A program made the translations under genes and the position numbers. The notes below the pieces were generated by a model, which saw only the letters and a list, made by a program, of their open reading frames with translations, was not told where the DNA came from and did no database searches. Below are positions 6,266 to 13,917 of a DNA stretch of 20,075 bases, piece by piece (the stretch's first letter is position 1; the number at the start of each line of letters is the position of its first letter). The DNA is from HRBIN24 sp035574155 (lineage in GTDB: Bacteria > Chloroflexota > Dehalococcoidia > SM23-28-2 > HRBIN24), in assembly GCA_035574155.1 (NCBI GenBank), contig DATLZD010000076.1:1-20075 (forward strand), written 5' to 3'.

Positions 6266-7813
6266 ATGGCTGAAGACAGGGTCCTCATCTTCGATACCAC
6301 CCTGCGTGACGGCGAGCAGACGCCGGGGGTGGCCCTCAACGCCGAAGAGAAGCTGGAGATCGCCCGTGCCCTGGAGCGGATGCGGGTGGACGTCATCGAG
6401 GCAGGCTTCGCTGCCTCCTCCCCGGGAGACTTCGAGGCCGTGAGCCGCATCGCCCGCGAGGTGCGGGGGTCCATCATCGCCACCCTCTGTCGGGCGGTGC
6501 CCGAGGACATCGACGTCGGTTGGGAGGCGGTCAAGGCGGCCGCGAGCCCCCGCCTGCACGTCTTCATCTCCAGCTCCGACATCCATATCATGCACATGCT
6601 GGAGAAGGACCGGGAGCACGTGCTGGAGATGGCCCGCAGCATGGTGGCGCGGGCGGCCAAGTACTGTCCCGACGTGGAGTTCTCGCCCCAGGACGCCACC
6701 CGCTCCGACCCGGAATACATCTACCGCATGCTGAAGGAGGTCATCGACGCCGGGGCCACTACCGTCAACATCCCCGACACGGTGGGCTATGCCATCCCCG
6801 AGGAGTTCGCCGCCTTCATCCGCAGCATCCTGGAGCGGGTGCCCAACATCCACAAGGCGCGCATCTCCGTCCACTGCCACAACGACCTGGGGCTGGCGGT
6901 GGCCAACTCGCTGGCCGCCGTGAAGGCCGGGGCGCGGCAGGTGGAGGTGTGCGTCAACGGCATCGGCGAGCGGGGCGGCAACGCCGCCCTGGAAGAGGTG
7001 GTGATGGCCCTCAAGACGCGCCGCGACTTCTTCGGGGTGGACACGGGGCTGGACACCACCCAGATATACCGCGTCAGCCGGCTGGTCTCCCAGCTGACGG
7101 GGGTGCCGGTCCAGCCCAACAAGGCCATCGTGGGGGCCAACGCCTTCCGTCACCAGTCGGGCATCCACCAGCACGGCATCGTCAAGCTGCGGGAGACCTA
7201 TGAGATCATCGACCCGCGGGACGTGGGCCTGCCCCGGGGCGGCATCATCGTCCTCAACAAGAACTCGGGCCGCCATGGCCTGCGGGCGCGGCTGCGGGAG
7301 CTGGGCTACGAGCTGGCCGAGGAGGAGCTGGACCGGGTCTTCCGCGCCTTCAAGGAGCTGGCCGACAAGAAGGGCGAGATCGACGACCGCGACCTGGAAA
7401 TGCTGGTGATGGAGGAGCGGCGGGCCAGCGTGGAGGTCTACAAGCTGGACCTGCTGCAGGTGAGCTGCGGCAATCAGCTGGTGCCCACGGCCACGGTGCG
7501 ACTGCTGGGCCCCGAGGGGCAGGTGCTGCAGACCACCGCCACCGGCACCGGACCGGTGGACGCCTCCTACCGCGCCATCAACGCCCTGGTCGGCGTCCCC
7601 AACCGGCTCCTGGAGTACCAGGTCAAGAGCGTCACCGAGGGCATCGACGCCCAGGGCGAGGTGACGGTCCGCATCGAGGTGGACGGCCACACCTTCGTGG
7701 GCATCGGCTCCGACACCGACATCGTGGTGGCCTCGGCCAAGGCCCTCATGGACGCCCTCAACCGCGCCCTGACGCGGGTGCCGAGGGAGGAACGGGCCTG
7801 GGCCAACCCTTAG
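6266..7813 (+). CDS. leuA: 2-Isopropylmalate synthase
   Basis: LeuA condenses acetyl-CoA with 2-oxoisovalerate in the first committed step of leucine synthesis. The 515-residue protein has the full layout. The N-terminal TIM barrel contains FDTTLRDGEQTPGV (R14, D15, E17), the metal-binding HCHNDLGLAVANS and the NGIGERGGNAALEEV block. A linker region follows, and then the C-terminal LeuA allosteric domain from about residue 385, which usually mediates leucine feedback. It is distinguished from the cimA paralogue downstream by GEQTPG and GIGERGGN in place of GTQMEG and GYGDMCGN. The ATG at 6266 is chosen from GGGAGG nine bases upstream. It is separated from the ferritin-like gene by an unusual 224-base spacer, and leuC follows after 22 bases. 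Confidence 0.96.
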   Translation: MAEDRVLIFDTTLRDGEQTPGVALNAEEKLEIARALERMRVDVIEAGFAASSPGDFEAVSRIAREVRGSIIATLCRAVPEDIDVGWEAVKAAASPRLHVFISSSDIHIMHMLEKDREHVLEMARSMVARAAKYCPDVEFSPQDATRSDPEYIYRMLKEVIDAGATTVNIPDTVGYAIPEEFAAFIRSILERVPNIHKARISVHCHNDLGLAVANSLAAVKAGARQVEVCVNGIGERGGNAALEEVVMALKTRRDFFGVDTGLDTTQIYRVSRLVSQLTGVPVQPNKAIVGANAFRHQSGIHQHGIVKLRETYEIIDPRDVGLPRGGIIVLNKNSGRHGLRARLRELGYELAEEELDRVFRAFKELADKKGEIDDRDLEMLVMEERRASVEVYKLDLLQVSCGNQLVPTATVRLLGPEGQVLQTTATGTGPVDASYRAINALVGVPNRLLEYQVKSVTEGIDAQGEVTVRIEVDGHTFVGIGSDTDIVVASAKALMDALNRALTRVPREERAWANP

Positions 7814-7835
7814 GCGGCTGGAGGAGGCTGGAAGG

Positions 7836-9245
7836 ATGGCACCCAAGACCATGTTCGAGAAGATCTGGGAGTCGCACCTGGTCCACCAGGAGAACGGCCT
7901 GGCCATCCTCTACGTGGACCTGCACCTGGTCCATGAGGTGACCTCGCCCCAGGCCTTCGACGGCCTGCGGCTGGCGGGGCGGCGCGTCCGCCGGCCCGAC
8001 CTGACGGTGGCCACCTGCGACCACAACGTGCCCACTTGGCCCCGCAGCCAGCCCATCACCGACGAGATTTCCCGGCGCCAGATCGAGGCCCTAGAGCGCA
8101 ACTGTCAGGAGTTCGGTATCACCTACTTCGGTCTGCAATCGGACCGGCAGGGCATCGTGCACGTCATCGGGCCCGAGCTGGGCCTGACCCAGCCGGGGAT
8201 GGTCATCGTCTGCGGCGACTCCCACACCTCTACCCACGGCGCCTTCGGGGCCTTCGCCCTGGGCATCGGGACCTCGGAGGTGGAGCACGTCCTGGCCACC
8301 CAGACCATCAAGCTGAAGCGTCCCAAGACGATGGAGATACGGGTGGAGGGCCAGCTTCCCCGGGGCGTCACGGCCAAGGACATGATACTGGGCATCATCG
8401 GCCGCATCGGCGTGGACGGGGCGGTGGGGCACGTCATCGAGTACACCGGCAGTGCAGTGCGCTTCCTGTCCATGGAGGGACGCATGACGGTGTGCAACAT
8501 GAGCATCGAGGCCGGCGGCCGGGCGGGTATGATCGCCCCCGACGACGTCACCTTCACCTACCTGCAGGGCCGTCCCTTCGCCCCCAAGGGCAAGGACTGG
8601 GAGGACGCCCTGGAGTTCTGGCAGTCGCTGCCCAGCGACCCCGGCGCCAAGTACGACAAGGTGGTGGTGCTGGACGCCTCCCAGATGGAGCCGTATGTCA
8701 CCTGGGGCACCAACCCCGGCCAGGTGGTGCCGGTGACAGGCCGCGTCCCTGACCCGTCCTCCTTCCCCACCCCCGAGGAGCGGGAGGCGGCCGAGCGGGC
8801 CCTCAGGTATATGGGCCTGGAACCAGGGACGCCCATCGTGGACATCCACGTAGACCGGGTGTTCATCGGCTCCTGCACCAACGCCCGCATCGAGGACCTG
8901 CGGGCGGCCGCCGAGGTGGTCAGGGGGAAGAGGGTCCACCCCCGGGTGCGGGCCATGGTGGTGCCCGGGTCCACCCAGGTGAAGCTGCAGGCGGAGCGGG
9001 AGGGGCTGGACCGCATCTTCAAGGAGGCGGGCTTCGAGTGGCGGGAGTCGGGCTGCTCCATGTGCCTGGGCATGAACCCCGACATCCTGCAGCCCGGCGA
9101 GCGCTGCGCCTCCACCTCCAACCGCAACTTCGAAGGGCGGCAGGGGCGCGGTGGCCGCACCCATTTGGTGAGCCCCCAGATGGCGGCGGCGGCGGCCATC
9201 GCAGGCCACTTCGTGGACATCCGCCAGTGGGACTGGGAGGACTGA
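7836..9245 (+). CDS. leuC: 3-Isopropylmalate dehydratase large subunit
   Basis: LeuC carries the [4Fe-4S] cluster of isopropylmalate isomerase and works with LeuD. With CimA in the operon it probably also isomerises citramalate to 3-methylmalate. The 469-residue length matches the bacterial LeuC subfamily. Substrate and active-site blocks include CGDSHTSTHGAFGAFALGIGTS (126-147). The three cluster cysteines are C347 (GSCTNARIEDL), C407 and C410 (SGCSMCLGMNPD). The GERCASTSNRNFEGRQG block follows. The ATG is preceded by GAGGAGG at 7821-7827. The leuD start lies one base after its stop, so the subunits are translationally coupled. Confidence 0.97.
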   Translation: MAPKTMFEKIWESHLVHQENGLAILYVDLHLVHEVTSPQAFDGLRLAGRRVRRPDLTVATCDHNVPTWPRSQPITDEISRRQIEALERNCQEFGITYFGLQSDRQGIVHVIGPELGLTQPGMVIVCGDSHTSTHGAFGAFALGIGTSEVEHVLATQTIKLKRPKTMEIRVEGQLPRGVTAKDMILGIIGRIGVDGAVGHVIEYTGSAVRFLSMEGRMTVCNMSIEAGGRAGMIAPDDVTFTYLQGRPFAPKGKDWEDALEFWQSLPSDPGAKYDKVVVLDASQMEPYVTWGTNPGQVVPVTGRVPDPSSFPTPEEREAAERALRYMGLEPGTPIVDIHVDRVFIGSCTNARIEDLRAAAEVVRGKRVHPRVRAMVVPGSTQVKLQAEREGLDRIFKEAGFEWRESGCSMCLGMNPDILQPGERCASTSNRNFEGRQGRGGRTHLVSPQMAAAAAIAGHFVDIRQWDWED

Positions 9246-9246
9246 G

Positions 9247-9870
9247 ATGGAGCCTTTTCGCGTCCATACCGGCATCGTGGCGCCCCTGGACCGGGCCAAC
9301 GTCGACACGGACCAGATCATGCCCAAGCAGTTCCTGAAGCGCATCGAGCGCACGGGCTTCGGGGAGTTCGTGTTCTATGACTGGCGCTTCCTGCCCGACG
9401 GCAGCCCCAACCCCGAGTTCGAGCTGAACCGCCCCGGCTACCGGGGGGCCACCATCCTGGCCACGGGGCGCAACTTCGGCTGCGGCTCTTCCCGCGAGCA
9501 CGCCGTCTGGGGGCTGAGGGAGTATGGGTTCCGGGCCATCATCGCCCCCTCCTTCGCCGACATCTTCTTCTCCAACTGCATCCAGAACGGCGTCCTGCCG
9601 GCACGGGTGGAGGAGGACGTGGTGCGGCGCATCATCGCCTGCGCCCTGGAGGCGCCCGGCTATCGGCTGACGGTGGACCTGGAGCAGCAGCTCATCTACG
9701 ACGGGGAGGGGCTGCGGGCTGAGTTCGACATCGACCCCTCGGCTCGGGAGCGGCTTCTCAACGGTTGGGACGACATCGCTCTGACGCTGCTGCAGGAGGA
9801 GAAGATCAGGGCCTTCGAGGAGCGGCGGCCCCGCTGGCTGCCGCGGGTGGCAGGGGAGAGGCTCGGCTGA
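9247..9870 (+). CDS. leuD: 3-Isopropylmalate dehydratase small subunit
   Basis: LeuD is the swivelling small subunit that completes the isomerase active site. At 207 residues it matches the long bacterial LeuD form rather than the ~165-residue archaeal-type form. Key blocks are NVDTDQIMPKQFLKR near the N-terminus, GRNFGCGSSREHAVWGL (74-90), and the PSFADIFFSNCIQNGVLP stretch. The start codon follows the leuC stop by one base and has no independent strong ribosome binding site, which suggests coupling. The next gene begins one base after its stop, so the membrane protein downstream must be co-transcribed with leuCD. Confidence 0.96.
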   Translation: MEPFRVHTGIVAPLDRANVDTDQIMPKQFLKRIERTGFGEFVFYDWRFLPDGSPNPEFELNRPGYRGATILATGRNFGCGSSREHAVWGLREYGFRAIIAPSFADIFFSNCIQNGVLPARVEEDVVRRIIACALEAPGYRLTVDLEQQLIYDGEGLRAEFDIDPSARERLLNGWDDIALTLLQEEKIRAFEERRPRWLPRVAGERLG

Positions 9871-9871
9871 G

Positions 9872-10342
9872 ATGAGAGGCATCTGGCAGCGGCTGCGCCG
9901 TCTGGGCACCAGGGTCGAGGACGAGCTCTTCGAGCTGACGGAGGAGGAGGAGCGGCAGGAGGAGCCACCCGGCCGCAACACCCTGGTGGTCCTCCTCAAC
10001 TCCTTCCTCACCCTGTGGAAGGCCAACGAGGCCAACGTGGCCGAGCGGGTGCTGGGGCTGCTGGGACTGGCCTCGGCCCTCTGGCTGCTGGTGGGGGAGG
10101 CGGGCATGGGCATCCGTCGCACCCCCTTGGGTCTGGCCTCCCGCACCTTTGCCGCCCTCTGGTTCCTGCCGGGACTGGCGGCGGCGGCCGCCTCCCTGCG
10201 CAACATCGGCTGGGAGAGCCTGGGACGGCCGCGGCTGTGGCCGCTGCTGTTCATAGTCGTGTGCGGGGGGCTGATCAGCTTCAGGGCCGTGTTCGGGGAG
10301 CTGGCGCGGCCCCGTCTGCGGCCCCGGCAGGGTCAGCTATGA
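9872..10342 (+). CDS. Small three-helix membrane protein inside the leu operon, function unknown
   Basis: I do not recognise this 156-residue protein. It starts with a charged segment containing an acidic run (ELTEEEERQEE, 21-31). Three hydrophobic helices follow at about 60-76, 88-107 and 122-140, and the tail is basic and Arg/Pro-rich. It carries no motif I know for amino-acid transport. The start ATG lies one base after the leuD stop, and its own stop overlaps the next start (ATGA). It is therefore locked into the operon between leuD and leuB, which otherwise encode cytoplasmic enzymes. The codon pattern and GC match the neighbours, so it does not look foreign. Confidence 0.72.
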   Translation: MRGIWQRLRRLGTRVEDELFELTEEEERQEEPPGRNTLVVLLNSFLTLWKANEANVAERVLGLLGLASALWLLVGEAGMGIRRTPLGLASRTFAALWFLPGLAAAAASLRNIGWESLGRPRLWPLLFIVVCGGLISFRAVFGELARPRLRPRQGQL

Positions 10343-10503
10343 CGTCCGGGAGGCGGCCCAGCCTAGGCGCCTTCATCGCCAACTGGGGGAGCTCGGACCT
10401 ACCCCTCTGGCGGCGGCTGGCCGTGGCCCTGCGCAACCTGGCCCGACGCCTGGGTGCGCCACCGCGCAACTGCTGCGGGCGCTACGGACAGCCAGGCTGC
10501 TGA
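10339..10503 (+). CDS. 54-residue protein with C-terminal CCGxxGxPGC motif
   Basis: A short frame starts at the ATG overlapping the previous stop (ATGA) and encodes 54 residues. The middle is an amphipathic basic helix (LWRRLAVALRNLARRLG). The last twelve residues, RNCCGRYGQPGC, contain three cysteines in a CC-x8-C pattern with Gly and Pro. Such a compact terminal motif suggests metal binding or a disulphide, but no function is known to me. I have a vague recollection of similar CCGxxGxPGC tails on short proteins in related bacteria, which I cannot verify here. The overlap with the membrane-protein gene and the position before leuB support a real gene that works with that neighbour. Confidence 0.65.
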   Translation: MTSGRRPSLGAFIANWGSSDLPLWRRLAVALRNLARRLGAPPRNCCGRYGQPGC

Positions 10504-10551
10504 GCCAGAGAGTAGCGGCACCGTGAGGGCCGAAGGACATCGTAGGGAGAC

Positions 10552-11646
10552 ATGGGCACCTATCGCATCGTGGCCCTCCCCGGCGACGGCGTGGGGCCGG
10601 AGGTGATGGCCGCAGGGCTGCGCGTCCTGCGGGCCGTGGAGCGCCGTTTCGGCCACCGCTTCGTGGTCGAGGAGGACCTGGTAGGGGGCGTCTGCATCGA
10701 CCGCTTCGGGGTGGCCATCCGCCCCGAGACCCTGGAGCGCTGTCGCCGGGCCCACGCCGTGCTGCTGGCAGCGGTGGGCGGGCCCAAGTGGGACGACCCC
10801 TCAGCGCCGGTGCGTCCCGAGCAGGGGCTGCTGGCCCTGCGCAAGGGGCTTGGGCTCTTCGCCAACCTGCGGCCGGTGAAGGTCTACCCCTTCCTGGCGG
10901 GTGCCTCCACCCTGCGCCCGGAGGTGCTGGAGGGGGTGGACATGGTGGTGGTGCGGGAGCTGACGGGGGGCATCTACTTCGGCCGCCCCCAACGCCGCTG
11001 GCAGAGCCGCCGCGGCTGGCAGGCGGTGGACACCCTGCGCTACTCGGAGGCCGAGATACGGCGCATCCTGCGGGTGGCCTTCGAGCTGGCGCGGGCGCGT
11101 CGGAAGCGCCTCACCAGCGTGGACAAGGCCAACATCCTGGAGTCGTCGCGGCTGTGGCGGGCCCTGGCCCAGGAAATGGCCCAGGAGTACCCGGACGTGG
11201 AGCTGCGCCACATGTTGGTGGACGCCTGCGCCATGCACCTGGTCCGCCGGCCGGCCGACTTCGACGTCATCGTCACCGAGAACATGTTCGGCGATATCCT
11301 GACCGACGAAGCGGCCATGTTGGCGGGCAGCATGGGCATGCTCCCCTCGGCCAGCCTGGGGCGCAGACGGCGCGACGGCACCGGCCTGGGCCTCTACGAG
11401 CCGGTGCACGGCTCCGCCCCCGACATCGCCGGCCGGGGGGTGGCCAACCCCCTGGCCATGGTCCTCTCGGTGGCCATGATGCTGCGCCACTCCCTGGGGC
11501 TGCTGGCCGAGGCCCAGGCGGTGGAAGGGGCGGTGGAGCGGGTGCTGGCCCAGGGCTACCGGACCCCCGACATCGCCCAGGAGGGGACACGGCTGGTGGG
11601 CACGCAGGAGATGGGCGAGAAGGTGGCCGAGGCGGTGGAGGGGTAG
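10552..11646 (+). CDS. leuB: 3-Isopropylmalate dehydrogenase
   Basis: LeuB oxidatively decarboxylates 3-isopropylmalate to 2-oxoisocaproate with NAD. With CimA present it can also turn 3-methylmalate into 2-oxobutyrate. The 364-residue sequence has the family blocks in order: ALPGDGVGPEVM near the N-terminus, GGPKWDD, GLFANLRPVKVYP, RELTGGIYFGRPQ, the catalytic SVDKANILESSRLWR, the metal-binding VDACAMHL and NMFGDILTDEAAML aspartates, and the nucleotide-binding GLYEPVHGSAPDIAG. The NAD-type HGSAPDIAG loop and the GIYFG segment favour LeuB over isocitrate dehydrogenase. The ATG at 10552 follows TAGGGAGA closely. It begins 48 bases after the small Cys-motif gene. Confidence 0.96.
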   Translation: MGTYRIVALPGDGVGPEVMAAGLRVLRAVERRFGHRFVVEEDLVGGVCIDRFGVAIRPETLERCRRAHAVLLAAVGGPKWDDPSAPVRPEQGLLALRKGLGLFANLRPVKVYPFLAGASTLRPEVLEGVDMVVVRELTGGIYFGRPQRRWQSRRGWQAVDTLRYSEAEIRRILRVAFELARARRKRLTSVDKANILESSRLWRALAQEMAQEYPDVELRHMLVDACAMHLVRRPADFDVIVTENMFGDILTDEAAMLAGSMGMLPSASLGRRRRDGTGLGLYEPVHGSAPDIAGRGVANPLAMVLSVAMMLRHSLGLLAEAQAVEGAVERVLAQGYRTPDIAQEGTRLVGTQEMGEKVAEAVEG

Positions 11647-11882
11647 CGGTGTTGCCGGAGGAAAGGGGAGAACGTAGCTGCAGGCCCCGGGGCCTGCTCG
11701 CCAACTTGCGACGCGCACGGTCCAGGTCTGAGGACCTGCAGCTCCGAGGGGCGGGGCGCTGTGGCTTCGGGCCCCGGGGGATGTCTCGGGAATGGGACAG
11801 GGGCCTGGGGCAGACCTGAGGGCCCACGGCGGCGGCCTTGGGCGGCCCAGGCGCATCAATATCGAGGGGGCGGAAAGCGGAG
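11647..11882 (+). promoter_or_regulatory. Structured leader between leuB and cimA (unassigned)
   Basis: This 236-base spacer contains several inverted repeats that cannot all form at once. AGCTGCAGG (11676-11684) can pair with CCTGCAGCT (11735-11743). Alternatively a perfect 18-base palindrome at 11680-11697 and a TGAG-loop hairpin (11723-11728 with 11733-11738) can form. A third hairpin pairs 11752-11757 with 11771-11776. No U-tract, T-box motif or convincing promoter is visible. A frame from GTG 11649 to TGA 11819 crosses it but shows no domain. Mutually exclusive folds suggest, but do not prove, a cis-regulatory RNA for cimA. Confidence 0.4.
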
Positions 11883-13460
11883 ATGGCTAGGGTAGAGCTA
11901 TACGATACGACGCTGCGCGATGGCACCCAGATGGAGGGCATCAGCCTCTCCGTCGAGGACAAGCTCAAGATCGCCCGTAAGCTGGACGAGCTGGGCGTCC
12001 ACTACATTGAGGGGGGCTGGCCCGGCTCTAACCCCAAGGACGCCGAGTTCTTCGTCCGCGCCCGCTCCCTCCAGCTCAGGAACGCCCGCCTGGCGGCCTT
12101 CGGCTCCACCCGTCGCGCCGGCACCCATTGCGAGCAGGACCCCAACCTGCGCGCCCTCATCGACGCCGGCACGCCGGTGGTGACCATCGTCGGCAAGGCC
12201 CACCTCCGCCATGTCACCGAGGTCCTGGAGACGACCCCCGAAGAGAACCTGGCCATGATCTCGGACTCGGTGCGCTTCCTGAAGTCGCACGGCCTCACCG
12301 TCTTCTTCGACGCCGAGCACTACTTCGACGGCTACTTCTATGACCGCGACTACTCCCTGGAGTGCCTACGGGCAGCGGCCCGCGCCGGCGCTGACTGCGT
12401 GGTCCTGTGCGACACCAACGGCGGCACCATCACCTCTCAGGTCTACCGGGTGGTCAGAGAGACGGTGGCCGCGGTGGACACGGCCGTGGGCATCCATGCC
12501 CACAACGGTGCCGACCTGGCGGTGGCCAACACCCTGGCGGCGGTGGAGGCGGGGGCCACCCACGTGCAAGGTGCCATCAACGGCTACGGCGACATGTGCG
12601 GCAACGCCAACATGATCAGCATCATCGCCAACCTCAAGCTGAAGATGGGGCTGGACGTGGTGAGCGACGAGCAGCTGCGCAAGCTGACGGAGGTCTCCCG
12701 CTTCGTGTCGGAGGTGGCCAACCTGCCGCCCAATCCCCGCCAGCCATATGTGGGCTCGGCCGCCTTCGCCCACAAGGCGGGCCTCCACGCTGCCGGTGTG
12801 GCCAAGGCCCCCTGGTCCTACCAGCACATCGACCCCGCCCTGGTGGGCAACGAGACCCGCTTCCTGGTCTCGGAGCTCTCGGGCAGCCACGGCGTGCTGG
12901 CCAAGCTGCGGGAGCAGGGGGTGGAGGTGGACCGGGAGGAGGCGCGACGCATCGTGGAGCAGGTGAAGCTCATGGAGAGCCGCGGCTACCAGTACGAGGG
13001 GGCGGAGGCGTCCCTGGAGCTGCTGGTGCGGCGTAGCCGTCCCGGCTACCAGCCGCCCTTCGAGCTGGAGGACTTCATGGTGGTGGAACGGCGCCACCAC
13101 GGCCCGGGCGACCGCGAGATGCTGGCTGAGGCCATGGTCAAGGTGCGGGTGGGCGACGAGGTGATCCACACGGCCGCCGAGGGCAACGGCCCCGTCAACG
13201 CCCTGGACGCCGCCGTGCGCAAGGCCCTGCTCCAGTTCTATCCCAGCCTGGAGGCGGTGAAGCTGGTGGACTACAAGGTCCGCATCATAGACCCGGGCCA
13301 CGGCACCGCCGCCTCGGTGCGCGTCCTCATCGAGTCCACCGACGGTGAGCAGAGCTGGACGACGGTGGGGGCCTCCACCGACATCATCGAGGCGTCCTGG
13401 CTGGCCCTGGCCGACAGCCTGGAATACTGGCTGGTGAAGAGAGGAGCTACGCTGAGCTGA
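11883..13460 (+). CDS. cimA: (R)-Citramalate synthase
   Basis: CimA condenses acetyl-CoA and pyruvate to citramalate, the first step of a threonine-independent route to 2-oxobutyrate and isoleucine. The 525-residue protein has the LeuA-like TIM barrel and C-terminal regulatory domain. Its barrel signatures are of the citramalate type: LYDTTLRDGTQMEGISLSVE (6-25), EGGWPGSNPKD, HAHNGADLAVANT, and NGYGDMCGNANM in place of GIGERGGN. The C-terminal domain is the usual seat of isoleucine feedback. The ATG at 11883 begins the conserved MARVELYDTT, and an upstream in-frame TTG (11838) would add a poor extension. It is the last gene of the operon and would use LeuCD and LeuB encoded just upstream. Homocitrate synthase is the main alternative but fits less well. 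Confidence 0.93.
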   Translation: MARVELYDTTLRDGTQMEGISLSVEDKLKIARKLDELGVHYIEGGWPGSNPKDAEFFVRARSLQLRNARLAAFGSTRRAGTHCEQDPNLRALIDAGTPVVTIVGKAHLRHVTEVLETTPEENLAMISDSVRFLKSHGLTVFFDAEHYFDGYFYDRDYSLECLRAAARAGADCVVLCDTNGGTITSQVYRVVRETVAAVDTAVGIHAHNGADLAVANTLAAVEAGATHVQGAINGYGDMCGNANMISIIANLKLKMGLDVVSDEQLRKLTEVSRFVSEVANLPPNPRQPYVGSAAFAHKAGLHAAGVAKAPWSYQHIDPALVGNETRFLVSELSGSHGVLAKLREQGVEVDREEARRIVEQVKLMESRGYQYEGAEASLELLVRRSRPGYQPPFELEDFMVVERRHHGPGDREMLAEAMVKVRVGDEVIHTAAEGNGPVNALDAAVRKALLQFYPSLEAVKLVDYKVRIIDPGHGTAASVRVLIESTDGEQSWTTVGASTDIIEASWLALADSLEYWLVKRGATLS

Positions 13461-13465
13461 GGCGA

Positions 13466-13529
13466 GGACGGCCGTCATAGTTGGAGAAATGTGAAAAAAG
13501 GGGCCGCCAATTTGACGATACGGCCGTCC
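13466..13529. repeat. 10-bp inverted repeat after cimA
   Basis: GGACGGCCGT (13466-13475) is mirrored by ACGGCCGTCC (13520-13529). Each copy also contains the palindrome ACGGCCGT. The 44-base loop and the lack of T residues after the second arm make a standard terminator unlikely. It could be a long-loop hairpin ending the operon, or a pair of protein-binding palindromes just upstream of the next promoter. Confidence 0.4.
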
Positions 13530-13535
13530 CCCCTC

Positions 13536-13564
13536 TTGCCTTGTCCTGGCCCTTTTGTTACACT
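13536..13564 (+). promoter_or_regulatory. Extended -10 promoter for the zinc-ribbon gene
   Basis: TTGCCT (13536-13541) and TACACT (13559-13564) are 17 bases apart, and TGT precedes the -10 box to give an extended TGnTACACT. It lies in a locally AT-richer patch. Transcription would start near 13571, which rules out start codons upstream of that point for the following gene. Confidence 0.6.
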
Positions 13565-13611
13565 CCCTGGTCGAATTGCAGACGCCCAAGCCTGAAGGCG
13601 GGAGGGTTATA

Positions 13612-13827
13612 GTGGTGGTGACCAGCTTTCCCAAGTGCCAGAAGTGCCAGACCGGGGACCTGGTGCCCCTGTCCGACTACGGCGGCCACGGGGCAGCGGT
13701 CTACTTCAAGGCGTGGGTGTGCACTAATCCCACCTGTGGGTTCAATATAAAGATCCGCAACGGGGACGTATACATAGAGGAGCCCATCACCAACGGCTCC
13801 GCCCACGCTCCACGCGTGCGGGCCTAG
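13612..13827 (+). CDS. Small zinc-ribbon protein, function unknown
   Basis: The 71-residue product has two cysteine pairs, C9-x-x-C12 and C37-x4-C42, about 25 residues apart. This spacing fits a single zinc ribbon. The segment between them is YFKAWVCTNPTCGFNIKIRNG, which reads as a beta-hairpin around the second pair. The start is GTG at 13612 (or the adjacent GTG at 13615 or 13618), placed by GGAGGG at 13601-13606 and by the promoter at 13536-13564. An open TTG at 13555 lies inside the -10 region and is not used. It has its own promoter and lies 90 bases before the export genes. The family is not identified. Binding of RNA, DNA or a protein partner is possible. Confidence 0.68.
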   Translation: MVVTSFPKCQKCQTGDLVPLSDYGGHGAAVYFKAWVCTNPTCGFNIKIRNGDVYIEEPITNGSAHAPRVRA

Positions 13828-13917
13828 GGTAGCCCTGTGTGGGGCAAGGCTGTGGCACGGGCGGGAAGGAGGCCGCCGCTACCCGGCCTTCCCCGACCGC
13901 ACGGCACCTGAAGGCCA

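Noticed and set aside
8091..9353. 420-codon minus-strand frame across leuC and leuD
   Set aside because: It spans two verified genes in antisense and shows no family motif.
11883..13460. Second leuA copy
   Set aside because: The GTQMEG and GYGDMCGN signatures fit citramalate synthase, and a LeuA with its own signatures is already present in the operon.
13485..13530. Minus-strand terminator (CGGCC stem followed by CCTTTTTT)
   Set aside because: The stem is only about five base pairs and no minus-strand gene lies nearby to its right.
13466..13535. Intrinsic terminator after cimA
   Set aside because: The inverted repeat has a 44-base loop and is followed by C-rich sequence without a U-tract, so it was reported only as a repeat.
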